Under the pieces are notes generated by a model. That model saw only the letters and a list, made by a program, of their open reading frames with translations. It was not told the DNA's origin and did no database searches. This document shows positions 45,179 to 53,965 of a stretch of DNA of 64,000 nt, piece by piece. This DNA is from Bdellovibrionales bacterium (lineage in GTDB: Bacteria > Bdellovibrionota > Bdellovibrionia > Bdellovibrionales > UBA1609): NCBI GenBank assembly GCA_016714165.1, contig JADJNU010000007.1, positions 10,900-74,899 of the forward strand. Reading direction: 5' to 3'. The translations under genes and the position numbers were made by a program. The first letter of the stretch is position 1. Every line of letters begins with the position of its first letter.

Positions 45179-47286
45179 TCACTGCCGTTTTTCACAACCA
45201 ATCAAGCGCCCTTGAAGGCACATGATTCGGTAGCGGCGGCTGATTTTTTCAAAGATATTTTGGTGAGCGCTGCCGATTTCTGGATTTCTCTTCCATTCAT
45301 TTGTTGCCGCAGGACTTCGCGAAGGGTCACCGTATTTTTTTCCTCCCGGAAGATATTGTTTCAGATCGAATTTATCAAAGGGATTGTCACTTCGTTTTCC
45401 GTTTTCAAGAACACCACTAAAGCTGGAATATCCCTCACGAGATTCGGCTCCAAGAGGACTTGAAGTATAGCCTCCACCACCACCGACGCCCTTTAAAACG
45501 TCTGTATCATAGCCGGGGCCTCCATAGCCACCACCCCCTCCCGAGTAGGGCATAGCACTTCCTCCGCCGCCTCCGCCCCCGGCAAAGCCTCCACCGTTAT
45601 TGGGAATGGCATTGGCCCTTGCCTCTTCTCCCAATCCCTCACCAAAAATGGGAGCTTGCACTTGTGCATTGGTGTCGGGAACACTGAGATCACTGCCGTC
45701 CGCGGCTCTGGTTCCAAATCCTGTGTTCTGAAATGTACTCCCGCTTCCTGATCCACTCCCGGTCGAGGCACTGCCTCCGCTTAATCCTGAACAAAGAGGA
45801 TCGGATTGAGCATTGGGTCCTCGGCAATTAACACAGATCGGATTTGAAGCGTTGACGGGATCGTTACAATCTCCGTTAAAAACAGGCTGCTGGTCAATGT
45901 TGGGAAATCCTGTCACTTGATTCGTGGCAGCTTGTTGGCAAAGATCGGCAAATCCACTTGCTGCAGCTGATTGAGCCGCTTGTCCTCCCATGGCCGCCAC
46001 GTTGGAGTTATAACCGGTACATCGAGTGCCTCTTCCATCTGCATTGGCTTGAGCGGCTCTGTAATCACTGACCAAGCTCTCAGGACACCTGGCACCTTTT
46101 CCACCGTTTGCTCTGAAGACCGTGTCCAATTGATTGCATTCGGTTAAAACTCTGCGGTATTTATTCGACACTTCCTGACACTTGTCTTCGCAAGATCCCT
46201 TATCAGAAAAGCACTTTGTTCCCAAAGCCGTATTGGCTCCAGCCCCTCCGAGGGCTACAAGTTTCATAAACTCACAGCTCTTGGATATTCCAGCAGAATC
46301 ACCTCCAGAAGCCCCACCCATTGAGATCATACCAGCGGCTCCAACTAAGAGTGTTCCCATGGCTGTTATCGAACTCGCACTCGGTCCATCAAGACCCGAC
46401 ACACACTTCACCGGATCATTGCAACAGGTATAGGCTTTTTTGTGAGCCTCTTCGCAGTAAGCTCGATCACTCTCAACTTCCGGAGCCTGAGGAAATCCCT
46501 GAATGGTATCATTCGTTCCAACAGTGGAGTCTGATTCCGCTTGATCTGCATCTTCATTCGCTGCTGTGCTCTTCGGCCGTCCATCGGATCCGCACTGAGG
46601 CAGTCCATCCTGCCGTTGAGATTCCTTCATCCAACAAGACGGCTCCCCATTGTCATCGCACATCGCTTTGCCTTTGACTTGGCCTGAGTCAGATGACCAG
46701 CAAGAGGCTGTTTGGGTTGAAGAGGATTCATCTTTCGATGAAGACTTGCCAGTTTTCTCTGAGTCCTTTGAATCTGCGTCGTCTTTTTGTCCTGAGGATT
46801 TGCCGGCACCATTCTTCGTCGTAGTCCCTTTCTCTGATGGTTTGGTAGCAGGATCTGACCCCGAACCTCGTGGAGATTGGGAAGTCTTGCTTCGAGGAGT
46901 TTGAGGGGTTTGGTTCGAGTCGCAGTTGGGGTCGGATTCTGAGCATCCGAACCCTCCGACATCTCTACCCTTCCCGCTAGGCCGTGGAATCGCATTCCAA
47001 TTAATTGGATCTGGAAAAGTATCAAAATCCCCTGCATACGATTTATTTTTTTTTCGAAGTAAGCAATGTTGGCCAAAGTTAATCGAAAGGCCGGCAAAAA
47101 GGTGCGGTCGGGATTCAGTGTTCCACAGTGTCCATACATCTGAGTGATCCCGGCAGGGCAACTCAAGGCTTGAGACACATTTGAAATCAAGCAGACTGAA
47201 ACAAAGACAAGAGCGCAAATGACAAAACTGAATCTGGCACCACCACTTAATCCAGAAGCCTTTGACTTATTCAAAAGAATCTCCAT
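45179..47286 (-). CDS. Cys/Gly-rich secreted protein, split by A9 frameshift
   Basis: The first frame (47,286 down) has the signal peptide (FSFVICALVFVSVCLISNVS) and CPAGITQMYGHCGTLNPDRT. At a run of nine A (coding strand, plus positions 47,046-47,054) the long frame with KKNKSYAGDFDTFPDPINWN takes over to 45,179. A one-base backward slip or one extra A joins them into about 700 residues. The body has Ser/Thr/Lys-rich linkers, 20 or more Cys and a Gly-rich tail (GGGFAGGGGGGG). A mating-surface role (as for Cys-rich TraN) is only positional inference. Confidence 0.65.
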
Positions 47287-47482
47287 CGCTCAGGAATTTT
47301 AGTCAGAATGACAGTGCTTGATGAAGATTTTCCTGCTCTTAGAGATGATTCTACAGGTAAACTGACCCTGTATCAAAAATTATAAGAGAGACTTCAATTT
47401 ACGTCTAAGTGTTTGATATTTTGGATCTATCTCGTCTCAACTTGAGACTCCAACCAAGACAGTTATCTGAATCAAATTATTT

Positions 47483-48688
47483 CTAAATGGATCCAGTTGC
47501 TTGACCATTTTTCTTGGGCTCACTTCGACCGAACTTCTTTCGAAAATTGATGAATTCCTCGTAAAAGGAATTTCCGTCGACCGCAAAATTTACGCGATTT
47601 TCAATATGAAAGTCACCCTCTGTCTCTGAAGCATCGGGAAGAAGCCTTTCTGCCACGTTGACCCCCGTAAATGTCAGAACTCCATGTTCATCACGTACTG
47701 CAAGTGCCGAACCAGAAGATCTATCGAGCATATCTCCATTATGGGTTAAGAGATTCTTGAACGCCGGTCCTAAATCCGAGTGAGGATCTCTGTAAATATT
47801 AAAAGGCTCACAGTTTTTGTAAAAAGGAGAGTCCTTGATTTTACCATTCTCATCTCTCAGACTCACCATCTCAATTTTTTTCGAAAAGCGCGTATCATCG
47901 AGAGGCTTAAAAGCCAGGGGTTTGGGCCAATACTTTCGATCAACTGATACTCTTTCCCCAATTTTTCCGTTAGCGTCCCTTTTCCCAACTGAAACTCCGA
48001 CAGGCTCTTTAAGCTTCACAAAAGCATAATCCTTATGTCTAGGCTCGCGCGGGTTCAAAGATCCATACTGAATCTCTTGAATCTCATAGCTTCTCCACTC
48101 ATAAGCCACATCTGGGTCTTTTCTTAATTCCCTGGGGATCCAGACTTTTGTTGAAAACTTGAAGCCTTTGCCGTCACTATATTTGTCTATTTCACCGTCT
48201 ATATGGTTCAAAAACACATGAGCAGCCGTGATTAAAACATCTCCGTCCATAACCAAGTGTCCAGTGCCTCCGCAAATTCCTCCGAGCTCTGCTTTACACT
48301 TGCGGCTAAAGTCAAAAAATTCACCAACCCCAAACAGAGCCTTGTCTTCCTGACCTGAATTTTCATCAAAGAAAAAAGGGCAGCGTCCGTCATTTCCCAT
48401 AATCGCAGTTGGAATAAATCTTCCCAGCTGCTGGAGATTTTTGGCATTGGCTGGTGAATTCTCACAGCCCTTCACAAAGTCGGTCCTTTTGTGGTCCGAA
48501 AAAAACGGCTCTGGCTTTCCCGTCTTTGAATTGATTATCCAATCCCCGGGAGGCAACCCAGATTGCGCATAGGCCTTTGAAAATCCAAGCCCCAAACAAA
48601 AGGACTCCAAGCAAATCAATAGAGCCAAATAGTAAATGGGATCGACGCTCATTGTAGTTTTTATTTTGAAATTCATCTTCAATGTCAC
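47483..48688 (-). CDS. trypsin-like secreted serine protease
   Basis: The 401-residue protein has a signal peptide (LALLICLESFCLGLGFSKAY) and an S1-type core: His in VLITAAHVFLNH (near 158), Asp probably in HKDYAFVKLKEP, Ser in DRSSGSALAV (near 323). The start may be ATG 48,676. It heads the minus-strand block. A secreted protease beside a T4SS could process surface proteins; this is inference. Confidence 0.75.
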   Translation of the reverse strand: MTLKMNFKIKTTMSVDPIYYLALLICLESFCLGLGFSKAYAQSGLPPGDWIINSKTGKPEPFFSDHKRTDFVKGCENSPANAKNLQQLGRFIPTAIMGNDGRCPFFFDENSGQEDKALFGVGEFFDFSRKCKAELGGICGGTGHLVMDGDVLITAAHVFLNHIDGEIDKYSDGKGFKFSTKVWIPRELRKDPDVAYEWRSYEIQEIQYGSLNPREPRHKDYAFVKLKEPVGVSVGKRDANGKIGERVSVDRKYWPKPLAFKPLDDTRFSKKIEMVSLRDENGKIKDSPFYKNCEPFNIYRDPHSDLGPAFKNLLTHNGDMLDRSSGSALAVRDEHGVLTFTGVNVAERLLPDASETEGDFHIENRVNFAVDGNSFYEEFINFRKKFGRSEPKKNGQATGSI

Positions 48689-48709
48689 CTTAAAGCACTT
48701 AAAGCTGGT

Positions 48710-48876
48710 TCATATCTGGTACTGACATTGTATGCTAATGCTGTGCCAATTCGAATTAAAGCCAGTCTGGGGCTTAGAAGCCCCATCTGTAGGACTATTC
48801 CTTGGTTTAAGTGCTCTTTCAAAGAAAGTATCCCATTTGACTAATTCCTGATCACAAAGGGCCTCGGGTGACATTC
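48710..48876 (-). pseudogene. 3' part of small gene split by IS1202-like element
   Basis: Minus strand from the IS edge: MSPEALCDQELVKWDTFFER and on to TGA at 48,710. With the 5' part at 50,442-50,644 and one copy of the 16 bp duplication it gives an uninterrupted 117-residue frame. Family not recognised. Confidence 0.7.
48861..48876. repeat. 16 bp target duplication
   Basis: GCCTCGGGTGACATTC at 48,861-48,876 and again at 50,442-50,457. Exact. Confidence 0.85.
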
Positions 48877-48987
48877 TGTAACTACCAAGCGATTCTGTCC
48901 GGGTTTAATTACCAAGGGAAAATGACCGCTTTTTGTTTCATTGTGCGACACTCCCTGATCTGATTTCAGCCACTTACACCAGGGAGG

Positions 48988-50133
48988 TTGCAAGTGGAGG
49001 GGTTGGTCATGGGATCACAGGATTTGCTCGTTTTAGAGGTCATAGCCAAAGTTGAGGCAAACAAGTTGACTCGATTTGAAGCAGAAACGCTTCTGCAGGT
49101 TTCGGGTCGAACATTAAGGCGTTACCTAACTAATTACCGGGAAGAGGGAATTGCCTTCATTCGACATGGGAATAGGGGTCGTGCGCCAAAGAACAAATTG
49201 GCACCGGAATTAAAACGTCGAGTGCAAAATGTCATGAGGGAAAAGTATTTCGATTTCAACATGGTTCATGCCCTCGAAAAGTTACATGAGGAAGGCATCG
49301 ATCTCAAGCGCGAAACTTTCCGCAGCTGGTGTCACGAGATAGGATTGGTTAAGAGAGCAAAAAAGCGCCGGGCAAAGCCACGATATAAACGCACCAGGAT
49401 GTCTCAATCGGGCCTTTTAATCCAAATGGACGGCAGTCATCACAGATGGTTTGATAATCGCGAAACCTGCCTTATTGCGGCCATCGACGACGCAACCAGT
49501 GAGGTGGTGGCTGCTGAATTTTTCGAGGGTGAGACGACGTTCGCATGTCTGAAGATTCTAAAGGACTTGATCACAGTTAAAGGTGTATTCAAAATTTTGT
49601 ACGTGGACAAAGCTGGCATTTATGGCGGCATCAAGCGACAGGGCTTTTCTCAAGTCGGTCGCGCACTCGAGGAAGTTGGTGCGCAGATCATCTTCGCTCA
49701 CTCCCCAGAAGCGAAGGGCCGAATTGAACGGCTATTTCAAACGCTTCAGGATCGACTCGTGGCCGAGATGAGGTTAAATAAGATCAGAACTATGGAACAA
49801 GCCAATGAATATCTCAAAACCGTGTATCTCCCTCACCAGCATAACCCACGTTATTCTGTGAGGCCGCACGACTTGAAACCCGCCTACCAAGCGCTTCCGG
49901 CGCACTGTAAACTTGAAGAGATCTTTTGCATAAAAGAATACAGGGTTGTTAATCGAGATCACACCATCAGTCTCGGCGGAGAAAAATATATGATCGCTGA
50001 TCAACTGAAATTTTCAATCTACAACCAAAGAATCGAAATCCGCTCTCAAAAGCCTGGGCAATGGCAGTGCTATTTTGCAGGTCGACCCATCCGGGTTAAA
50101 TTGATCGAAAAGCTCAAAAAAATGATCGCCTGA
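48988..50133 (+). CDS. IS1202/ISNCY-family transposase
   Basis: The 381-residue transposase has N-terminal helix-turn-helix domains (RFEAETLLQVSGRTLRRYL, about 30-50), a DDE core with Asp in LIQMDGSHHRW (near 148), Asp in ILYVDKAGIYG (near 207) and Glu in KGRIERLFQTLQDRL (near 247), and a C-terminal SH3-like tail. A preferred start may be ATG 49,009. The frame is complete, so the element may be active. Confidence 0.88.
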   Translation: MQVEGLVMGSQDLLVLEVIAKVEANKLTRFEAETLLQVSGRTLRRYLTNYREEGIAFIRHGNRGRAPKNKLAPELKRRVQNVMREKYFDFNMVHALEKLHEEGIDLKRETFRSWCHEIGLVKRAKKRRAKPRYKRTRMSQSGLLIQMDGSHHRWFDNRETCLIAAIDDATSEVVAAEFFEGETTFACLKILKDLITVKGVFKILYVDKAGIYGGIKRQGFSQVGRALEEVGAQIIFAHSPEAKGRIERLFQTLQDRLVAEMRLNKIRTMEQANEYLKTVYLPHQHNPRYSVRPHDLKPAYQALPAHCKLEEIFCIKEYRVVNRDHTISLGGEKYMIADQLKFSIYNQRIEIRSQKPGQWQCYFAGRPIRVKLIEKLKKMIA

Positions 50134-50155
50134 CTTCCCCTCAGCTTGCCGATGT

Positions 50156-50319
50156 TGGCCAGTCTCTTTCATCAATTGGCCCGAGGGGGCAACAAGCCGC
50201 CACTTCACAGCGCATGAGGAACCGATCCTCTTCGGCGCTGTTAGGCCGATATCAACCGTCGACTTAAAAGTGAATTCAATTTAACCCCCCTCGGACCAAT
50301 TGATGAAAGAGGCTGGCCA
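50156..50319. repeat. 34 bp inverted repeat inside IS1202-like element
   Basis: TGGCCAG-CTCTTTCATCAATTGG-CCGAGGGGG type arms at 50,156-50,189 and 50,286-50,319, 32 of 34 positions paired, with a 96 bp loop. It lies between the transposase stop and the right end. Perhaps a transcription barrier or regulatory RNA fold. Confidence 0.6.
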
Positions 50320-50441
50320 CGCGCCACTCAATTCCATGCTCCCAAACAGGGAAAGCGCCGCTCAAGAAAGTGCTTTATTAACCCGATGCAGCGGTCAGAA
50401 TCGCTTGGTATTAAACCGGCCATTTTCCCTTGGTAATGACA

Positions 50442-50644
50442 GCCTCGGGTGACATTCCGATCGCCACGCTCAAACTTCCTGGGTCCCAAGGACGGCACCC
50501 ATTCTGAATTGTTTCCACTTGCCAGTATGTAGCCAAAATTCGTCCGATTTCATCCGAAATTTGATGAGCATATTCGGCCAGAATGTTGATTGAAATCAAT
50601 TGGGACGAATACAGCTCTGGCATAAAATTCCCATTCTCCATCAA
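50442..50644 (-). pseudogene. 5' part of small gene split by IS1202-like element
   Basis: ATG 50,642-50,644, then MMENGNFMPELYSSQLISIN and on to GCRPWDPGSLSVAIGMSPEA at the IS edge. 203 bases here plus 151 on the other side equal 118 codons with the stop, supporting the element boundaries. Confidence 0.7.
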
Positions 50645-50668
50645 TCAAATGAAGAGAAGAGGCACAAA

Positions 50669-50878
50669 ATGAACAACTGCTGCATTGAATATATGAACAT
50701 AATGAGCCCCCTGTCAGAGGAAAAAATTGAACAAAGGGTATGCCAATGCCAACAGGCAGTTTGGGTAAAATACCAGGATGGACGAGTGATCCAATTTATC
50801 CCAACTCAAAAATACGCAGAATCTCAGCCCAGCACTTTTGATTTATTCCAAGATCTGATCCAGACGGATATCTCATAA
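50669..50878 (+). CDS. small protein of unknown function
   Basis: The 69-residue protein has a CCIEY start and a Cys pair (RVCQCQQAVWVKYQDGRVIQ). The shared core of the truncated copy at 20,731 shows it is a real conserved protein. ATG 50,669 is used because upstream residues are not shared. No function assignable. Confidence 0.5.
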   Translation: MNNCCIEYMNIMSPLSEEKIEQRVCQCQQAVWVKYQDGRVIQFIPTQKYAESQPSTFDLFQDLIQTDIS

Positions 50879-51088
50879 CATAGCCCACAAATAATGTCTG
50901 ATATGAAAAGTGGTTGGAGAGAGCATTGCTCATAAAATTGATTCAGAAAAAAGGCTTTTCTACATACGAACCCAAAAATGCCCTCAATTTGTAAGAGATA
51001 CTCAAGTTCAAACAAACAGAGATAAACAGACCATTTCTGGAGTGGTCCGGGATTTGCCATTAAGAACGCAGCTAACTGGAGGTCTCCT

Positions 51089-52597
51089 TTGCCCAAATTT
51101 GCCAAATTGACTTTAATCATTGTTTGCTCAATCTCACTCTCCGCTTGCAAGAAAGGAAATCATCGCGATGATTCAGGCGTCATACAAAATACGGACTATA
51201 GAAAATCAACTCGCGCCACCCGTCTGAGCGACGAATTTAGTATATCGTGTGAATCAAAAAAATGCCCTGAAAGCACAGGGGTTCTTTTTTCCTCAAGTCT
51301 GCTTCAAGCGGGCTTTTGCACAACATGGATCGCTGGTGAATTGGAGGGAAAGACCATAGTGATGACAAACATGCATTGTGTAGAAAAGATCACTGATTGC
51401 GCGGAAGAGCTAGCCTTCAGGTTTCCTGAAACCGGCGAATCGGCCCAGTGTCAGAGACTGTTGAAAAAATCTGAATTCCCATTGTATGATAAGAACAAAA
51501 ACACAACGCAGGCGCCAGATTATGCGATTATACTTTTGGATCGAAAATTGACTACGAAAGCACTTCCGCTTAGCCAAGATGGTCTTCTTGCTAAATCCCC
51601 GATCACGATTCGAAAAGCGTGGAGCACTGGAATCCGTTCGTTTGAGATGCGGGAAAATTCATGTGAAACCGGAGTTCCCAATCCCTACACGAATAATTAC
51701 ACCACGCCAACTTCACCTATGATCAGCTTGGTTGGCTGCCTTGTTAAGTCTGGAGTGTCCGGCTCGCCTGTTTTGAACTCTAAAGGCGAAGTAGCCGCAA
51801 TTGCCTCTTCTGGTTACTTAAAAGACGAGGCCATGTCGTCTTCACCCAGCGACAATAGTTGGAAACAGGACGATTTCAGTATTTTCGAGTTATCTACTGC
51901 TACAAATCTCTCCTGTGTTGATTATTCGAGTTTGGGATTGCACAGCCGAAAAATTGGCTGCGACGTGCCCGATATAGAGGACGTAATTGTCCATATGAGA
52001 GCCAGAGTGGAAGCTCTTGCTATCCAGTCTGAAAGCACTACACTGGCCGAGTTCGATAAGTTTATTGTTTCTACGGATATGTCGGAATATGAGACCGAGG
52101 GTTCTTATGAGCAGATATTCGAGTGGACAGTGCGAGCCGACGACGGCCAACGAGTGAAATTCGATAAACCTGGGATTCGTGAAGTTACCATCGAAATGGT
52201 GCCAGAGTGTGTGTCGAGACCCGAGAATCCAAACAACCCCCTGAAAGCGAAATTCTATAAAGAAGACACCCCTGGAGAATCTGGAAGATGGAAGTTTTCC
52301 GATAAAGTTACGTTAGATACACCAGGTTGGGCGATGACTAGAAAACTGGATAAATACGGCGGCGCCATTAATGCAAAATTTGAGCGAGGCAGGAAGGCCG
52401 CTAAATATATAATATACCCAAGGGAAATCGCAAGCCTCAAAGAAGGTCAGACAGTATTAGTGGTCGAGATCGTAAATGGTCAATGGATAGATCTCCGACT
52501 ACCACTTTGTAAAGATAAGACTCCCGCCGATAATAACGGAATTCTTCCTAGATCAGATGAATTAACTGGTACGGAACAGGATGCGACAAAAAACTAG
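51089..52597 (+). CDS. trypsin-like serine protease lipoprotein
   Basis: TTG start behind GGAGG. The 502-residue protein has a lipobox (SISLSACKK, Cys about 20) and an S1 core: His in MTNMHCVEK (near 95), Asp in PDYAIILLD (near 143) and Ser in SGVSGSPVLNSKG (near 226). A C-terminal extension of about 230 residues follows. It is likely attached to the outer membrane and cleaves external protein. No operon partner. Confidence 0.8.
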   Translation: MPKFAKLTLIIVCSISLSACKKGNHRDDSGVIQNTDYRKSTRATRLSDEFSISCESKKCPESTGVLFSSSLLQAGFCTTWIAGELEGKTIVMTNMHCVEKITDCAEELAFRFPETGESAQCQRLLKKSEFPLYDKNKNTTQAPDYAIILLDRKLTTKALPLSQDGLLAKSPITIRKAWSTGIRSFEMRENSCETGVPNPYTNNYTTPTSPMISLVGCLVKSGVSGSPVLNSKGEVAAIASSGYLKDEAMSSSPSDNSWKQDDFSIFELSTATNLSCVDYSSLGLHSRKIGCDVPDIEDVIVHMRARVEALAIQSESTTLAEFDKFIVSTDMSEYETEGSYEQIFEWTVRADDGQRVKFDKPGIREVTIEMVPECVSRPENPNNPLKAKFYKEDTPGESGRWKFSDKVTLDTPGWAMTRKLDKYGGAINAKFERGRKAAKYIIYPREIASLKEGQTVLVVEIVNGQWIDLRLPLCKDKTPADNNGILPRSDELTGTEQDATKN

Positions 52598-53013
52598 AAG
52601 GAAACTGGCCCCTGCAAGGAAAACTATGAGTTCTTTTATGGGTAATGTAACATTGGCCCAACTAGATTAAATAAAGTCGAAGTCCTCCACATGATCTTTA
52701 AAGATCAATCTGGCTATTTGCCCCTATTTCATCGAGATCCAATTAATGCCTATTGATCACTCGTTTCATACTAGCGAACCAACTCACCCAATTTGCAAGC
52801 CAAGAATGGGTTTGATCGGGTTTAGGATGCAGAACCTTGCTTTCTCTGTCTGGTACTTCTTTTCATGAGGGTGCCTTTCTTTTGTAAGATAGTGGAATCA
52901 TTCCACGAAAGGCTGGTGCCCTCAACTTTCAACTAGATTTTCTAGTTTGTGTTGTTGAATGCGCCGAAAACAACTACTCTTATTTATGTTAATCACATTT
53001 TCAAAGGGAACCC

Positions 53014-53661
53014 ATGAGACCTTTAATCGCCTTGATGTTATTTTTTCCAATGCTGGCATTCGGCAACGCAGACACAGATTTCAAGTCTGATGATCCCTCG
53101 GTCGAAGAAAAGAATTCAACTATTCAGATGCCTGACCATCACTCGGCCCTTAGAAAAAGGGAACATTCTCTGTCTTGGAAGTATTCCTCTGGCAGCGGGG
53201 AAATTGAAATTGAAGGCCTGACAGGAAGTCTCGAGACAGACTCAGGCGAATCAAATATTTCGTATGGCTACAATACAGGTAGATTTGAACCCGGGATTGT
53301 CTATTCTTCGACAGTAAGTAAAGGTGAAGATACTAAATCGTCAGTTGGTCTATTTACCCTTTATGGTAGGCTTAATATTATTGAAAACATACCAGGAAAC
53401 GACTACATTCCTTACCTGGCTCTCGCTTTTCAGTCATATGCAGAAGAAGGCGAATCATCTGGAATTGATTATGACGCTGACGGAAGAGGATTGGCATTTC
53501 AGCTGGGAATCTCAATATTCCCTCTAAGTGAAATCTTTGCAGTGGAGATCGGATTTTTCTCAAGCAAGATTTCAGGAGACTTCAAATTGGATGGATCGCA
53601 ATCGGTCGACTTTGATCTAAAGAGGTCTGGTCTTGGAATTGGGTATTCAATCTATTTTTAA
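53014..53661 (+). CDS. outer-membrane beta-barrel protein, copy 2
   Basis: 215 residues, same signal peptide and terminal IGYSIYF as copy 1. Amino-acid differences (N20D, R62S-type, A72T, and VY for SF with T for K near 91-97) cluster in one part of the barrel, probably a surface loop, while silent change elsewhere is scarce. Two copies may serve as alleles of an exposed protein. Confidence 0.8.
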   Translation: MRPLIALMLFFPMLAFGNADTDFKSDDPSVEEKNSTIQMPDHHSALRKREHSLSWKYSSGSGEIEIEGLTGSLETDSGESNISYGYNTGRFEPGIVYSSTVSKGEDTKSSVGLFTLYGRLNIIENIPGNDYIPYLALAFQSYAEEGESSGIDYDADGRGLAFQLGISIFPLSEIFAVEIGFFSSKISGDFKLDGSQSVDFDLKRSGLGIGYSIYF

Positions 53662-53668
53662 GATTGAT

Positions 53669-53965
53669 GTGACATTTCACAGTAGAACTTCAAATCCACA
53701 TCTCAATTTTTTTAGTCGAGCGCCAAAATGATCTACGGCAGCAGCCATTAGCTTCTTCAAATCGAAGCTAGATTCTAAATGACCTCTGATCCATTTTCTT
53801 CTGGAAAGGGAGAACTCCGTTCGGACTCCTTAGAAATGATCCAGAAAACCCAAAAAATTACCCTCTCAGATAAAATTGTATAAATGGATGGGGGATTCAA
53901 CCCATCTTTGCGCTCGACTAGAAAAAATTGAGAGGTGGATTTGAAGTTCTACTGCGAAATGTCAC
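53669..53965. mobile_element. 297 bp MITE, copy in OMP unit 2
   Basis: Same ends and interior as 3338-3634 with only scattered substitutions. Confidence 0.75.

Larger units (their letters stand above)
25985..48688 (-). mobile_element. conjugative-type mobile element, copy 1
   Basis: A co-oriented block of T4SS, coupling protein, relaxation-type protein, partition and toxin-antitoxin genes. Its left boundary is set by where similarity to the second copy (58,555 onward) starts, at CACCTGGGATGGTCC. The right limit is the last co-oriented gene and is only approximate; no att site or integrase is seen. Whether it is an integrated plasmid or an ICE cannot be told from the window. Confidence 0.6.
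48877..50441 (+). mobile_element. IS1202/ISNCY-like insertion sequence
   Basis: A 1,565 bp element with ends TGTAACTACCAAG and TGTCATTACCAAG. Each end carries two TACCAAG-type modules: CGATTCTG then GGAAAATG on the left, and GGAAAATG then CGATTCTG on the right, reading inward. One transposase gene and a 16 bp target duplication. Long duplications are a feature of the IS1202 group. Confidence 0.8.
52648..53965 (+). mobile_element. 1.3 kb OMP-carrying repeated unit, copy 2
   Basis: Near-identical to 2315-3634 including leader, hairpin, gene and MITE. The left edge here reads TGTAACATTGGCCC, one base different from copy 1. The right edge (GTCAC, 53,965) enters the 3' end of the second subtilase and supplies its stop codon. 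Confidence 0.75.

Noticed and set aside
45179..47218. Separate gene starting at 47,218 (MRSCLCFSLLDF)
   Set aside because: This start overlaps the signal peptide read in the other frame and the first 55 residues look like out-of-frame translation; the natural protein begins at 47,286 and shifts at the A9 run.
48861..48880. GTGACATTC next to the IS1202-like element as another MITE end
   Set aside because: It is part of the target gene (codes for GMSPEA) and of the 16 bp duplication; the match to the MITE end stops after 9 bases.
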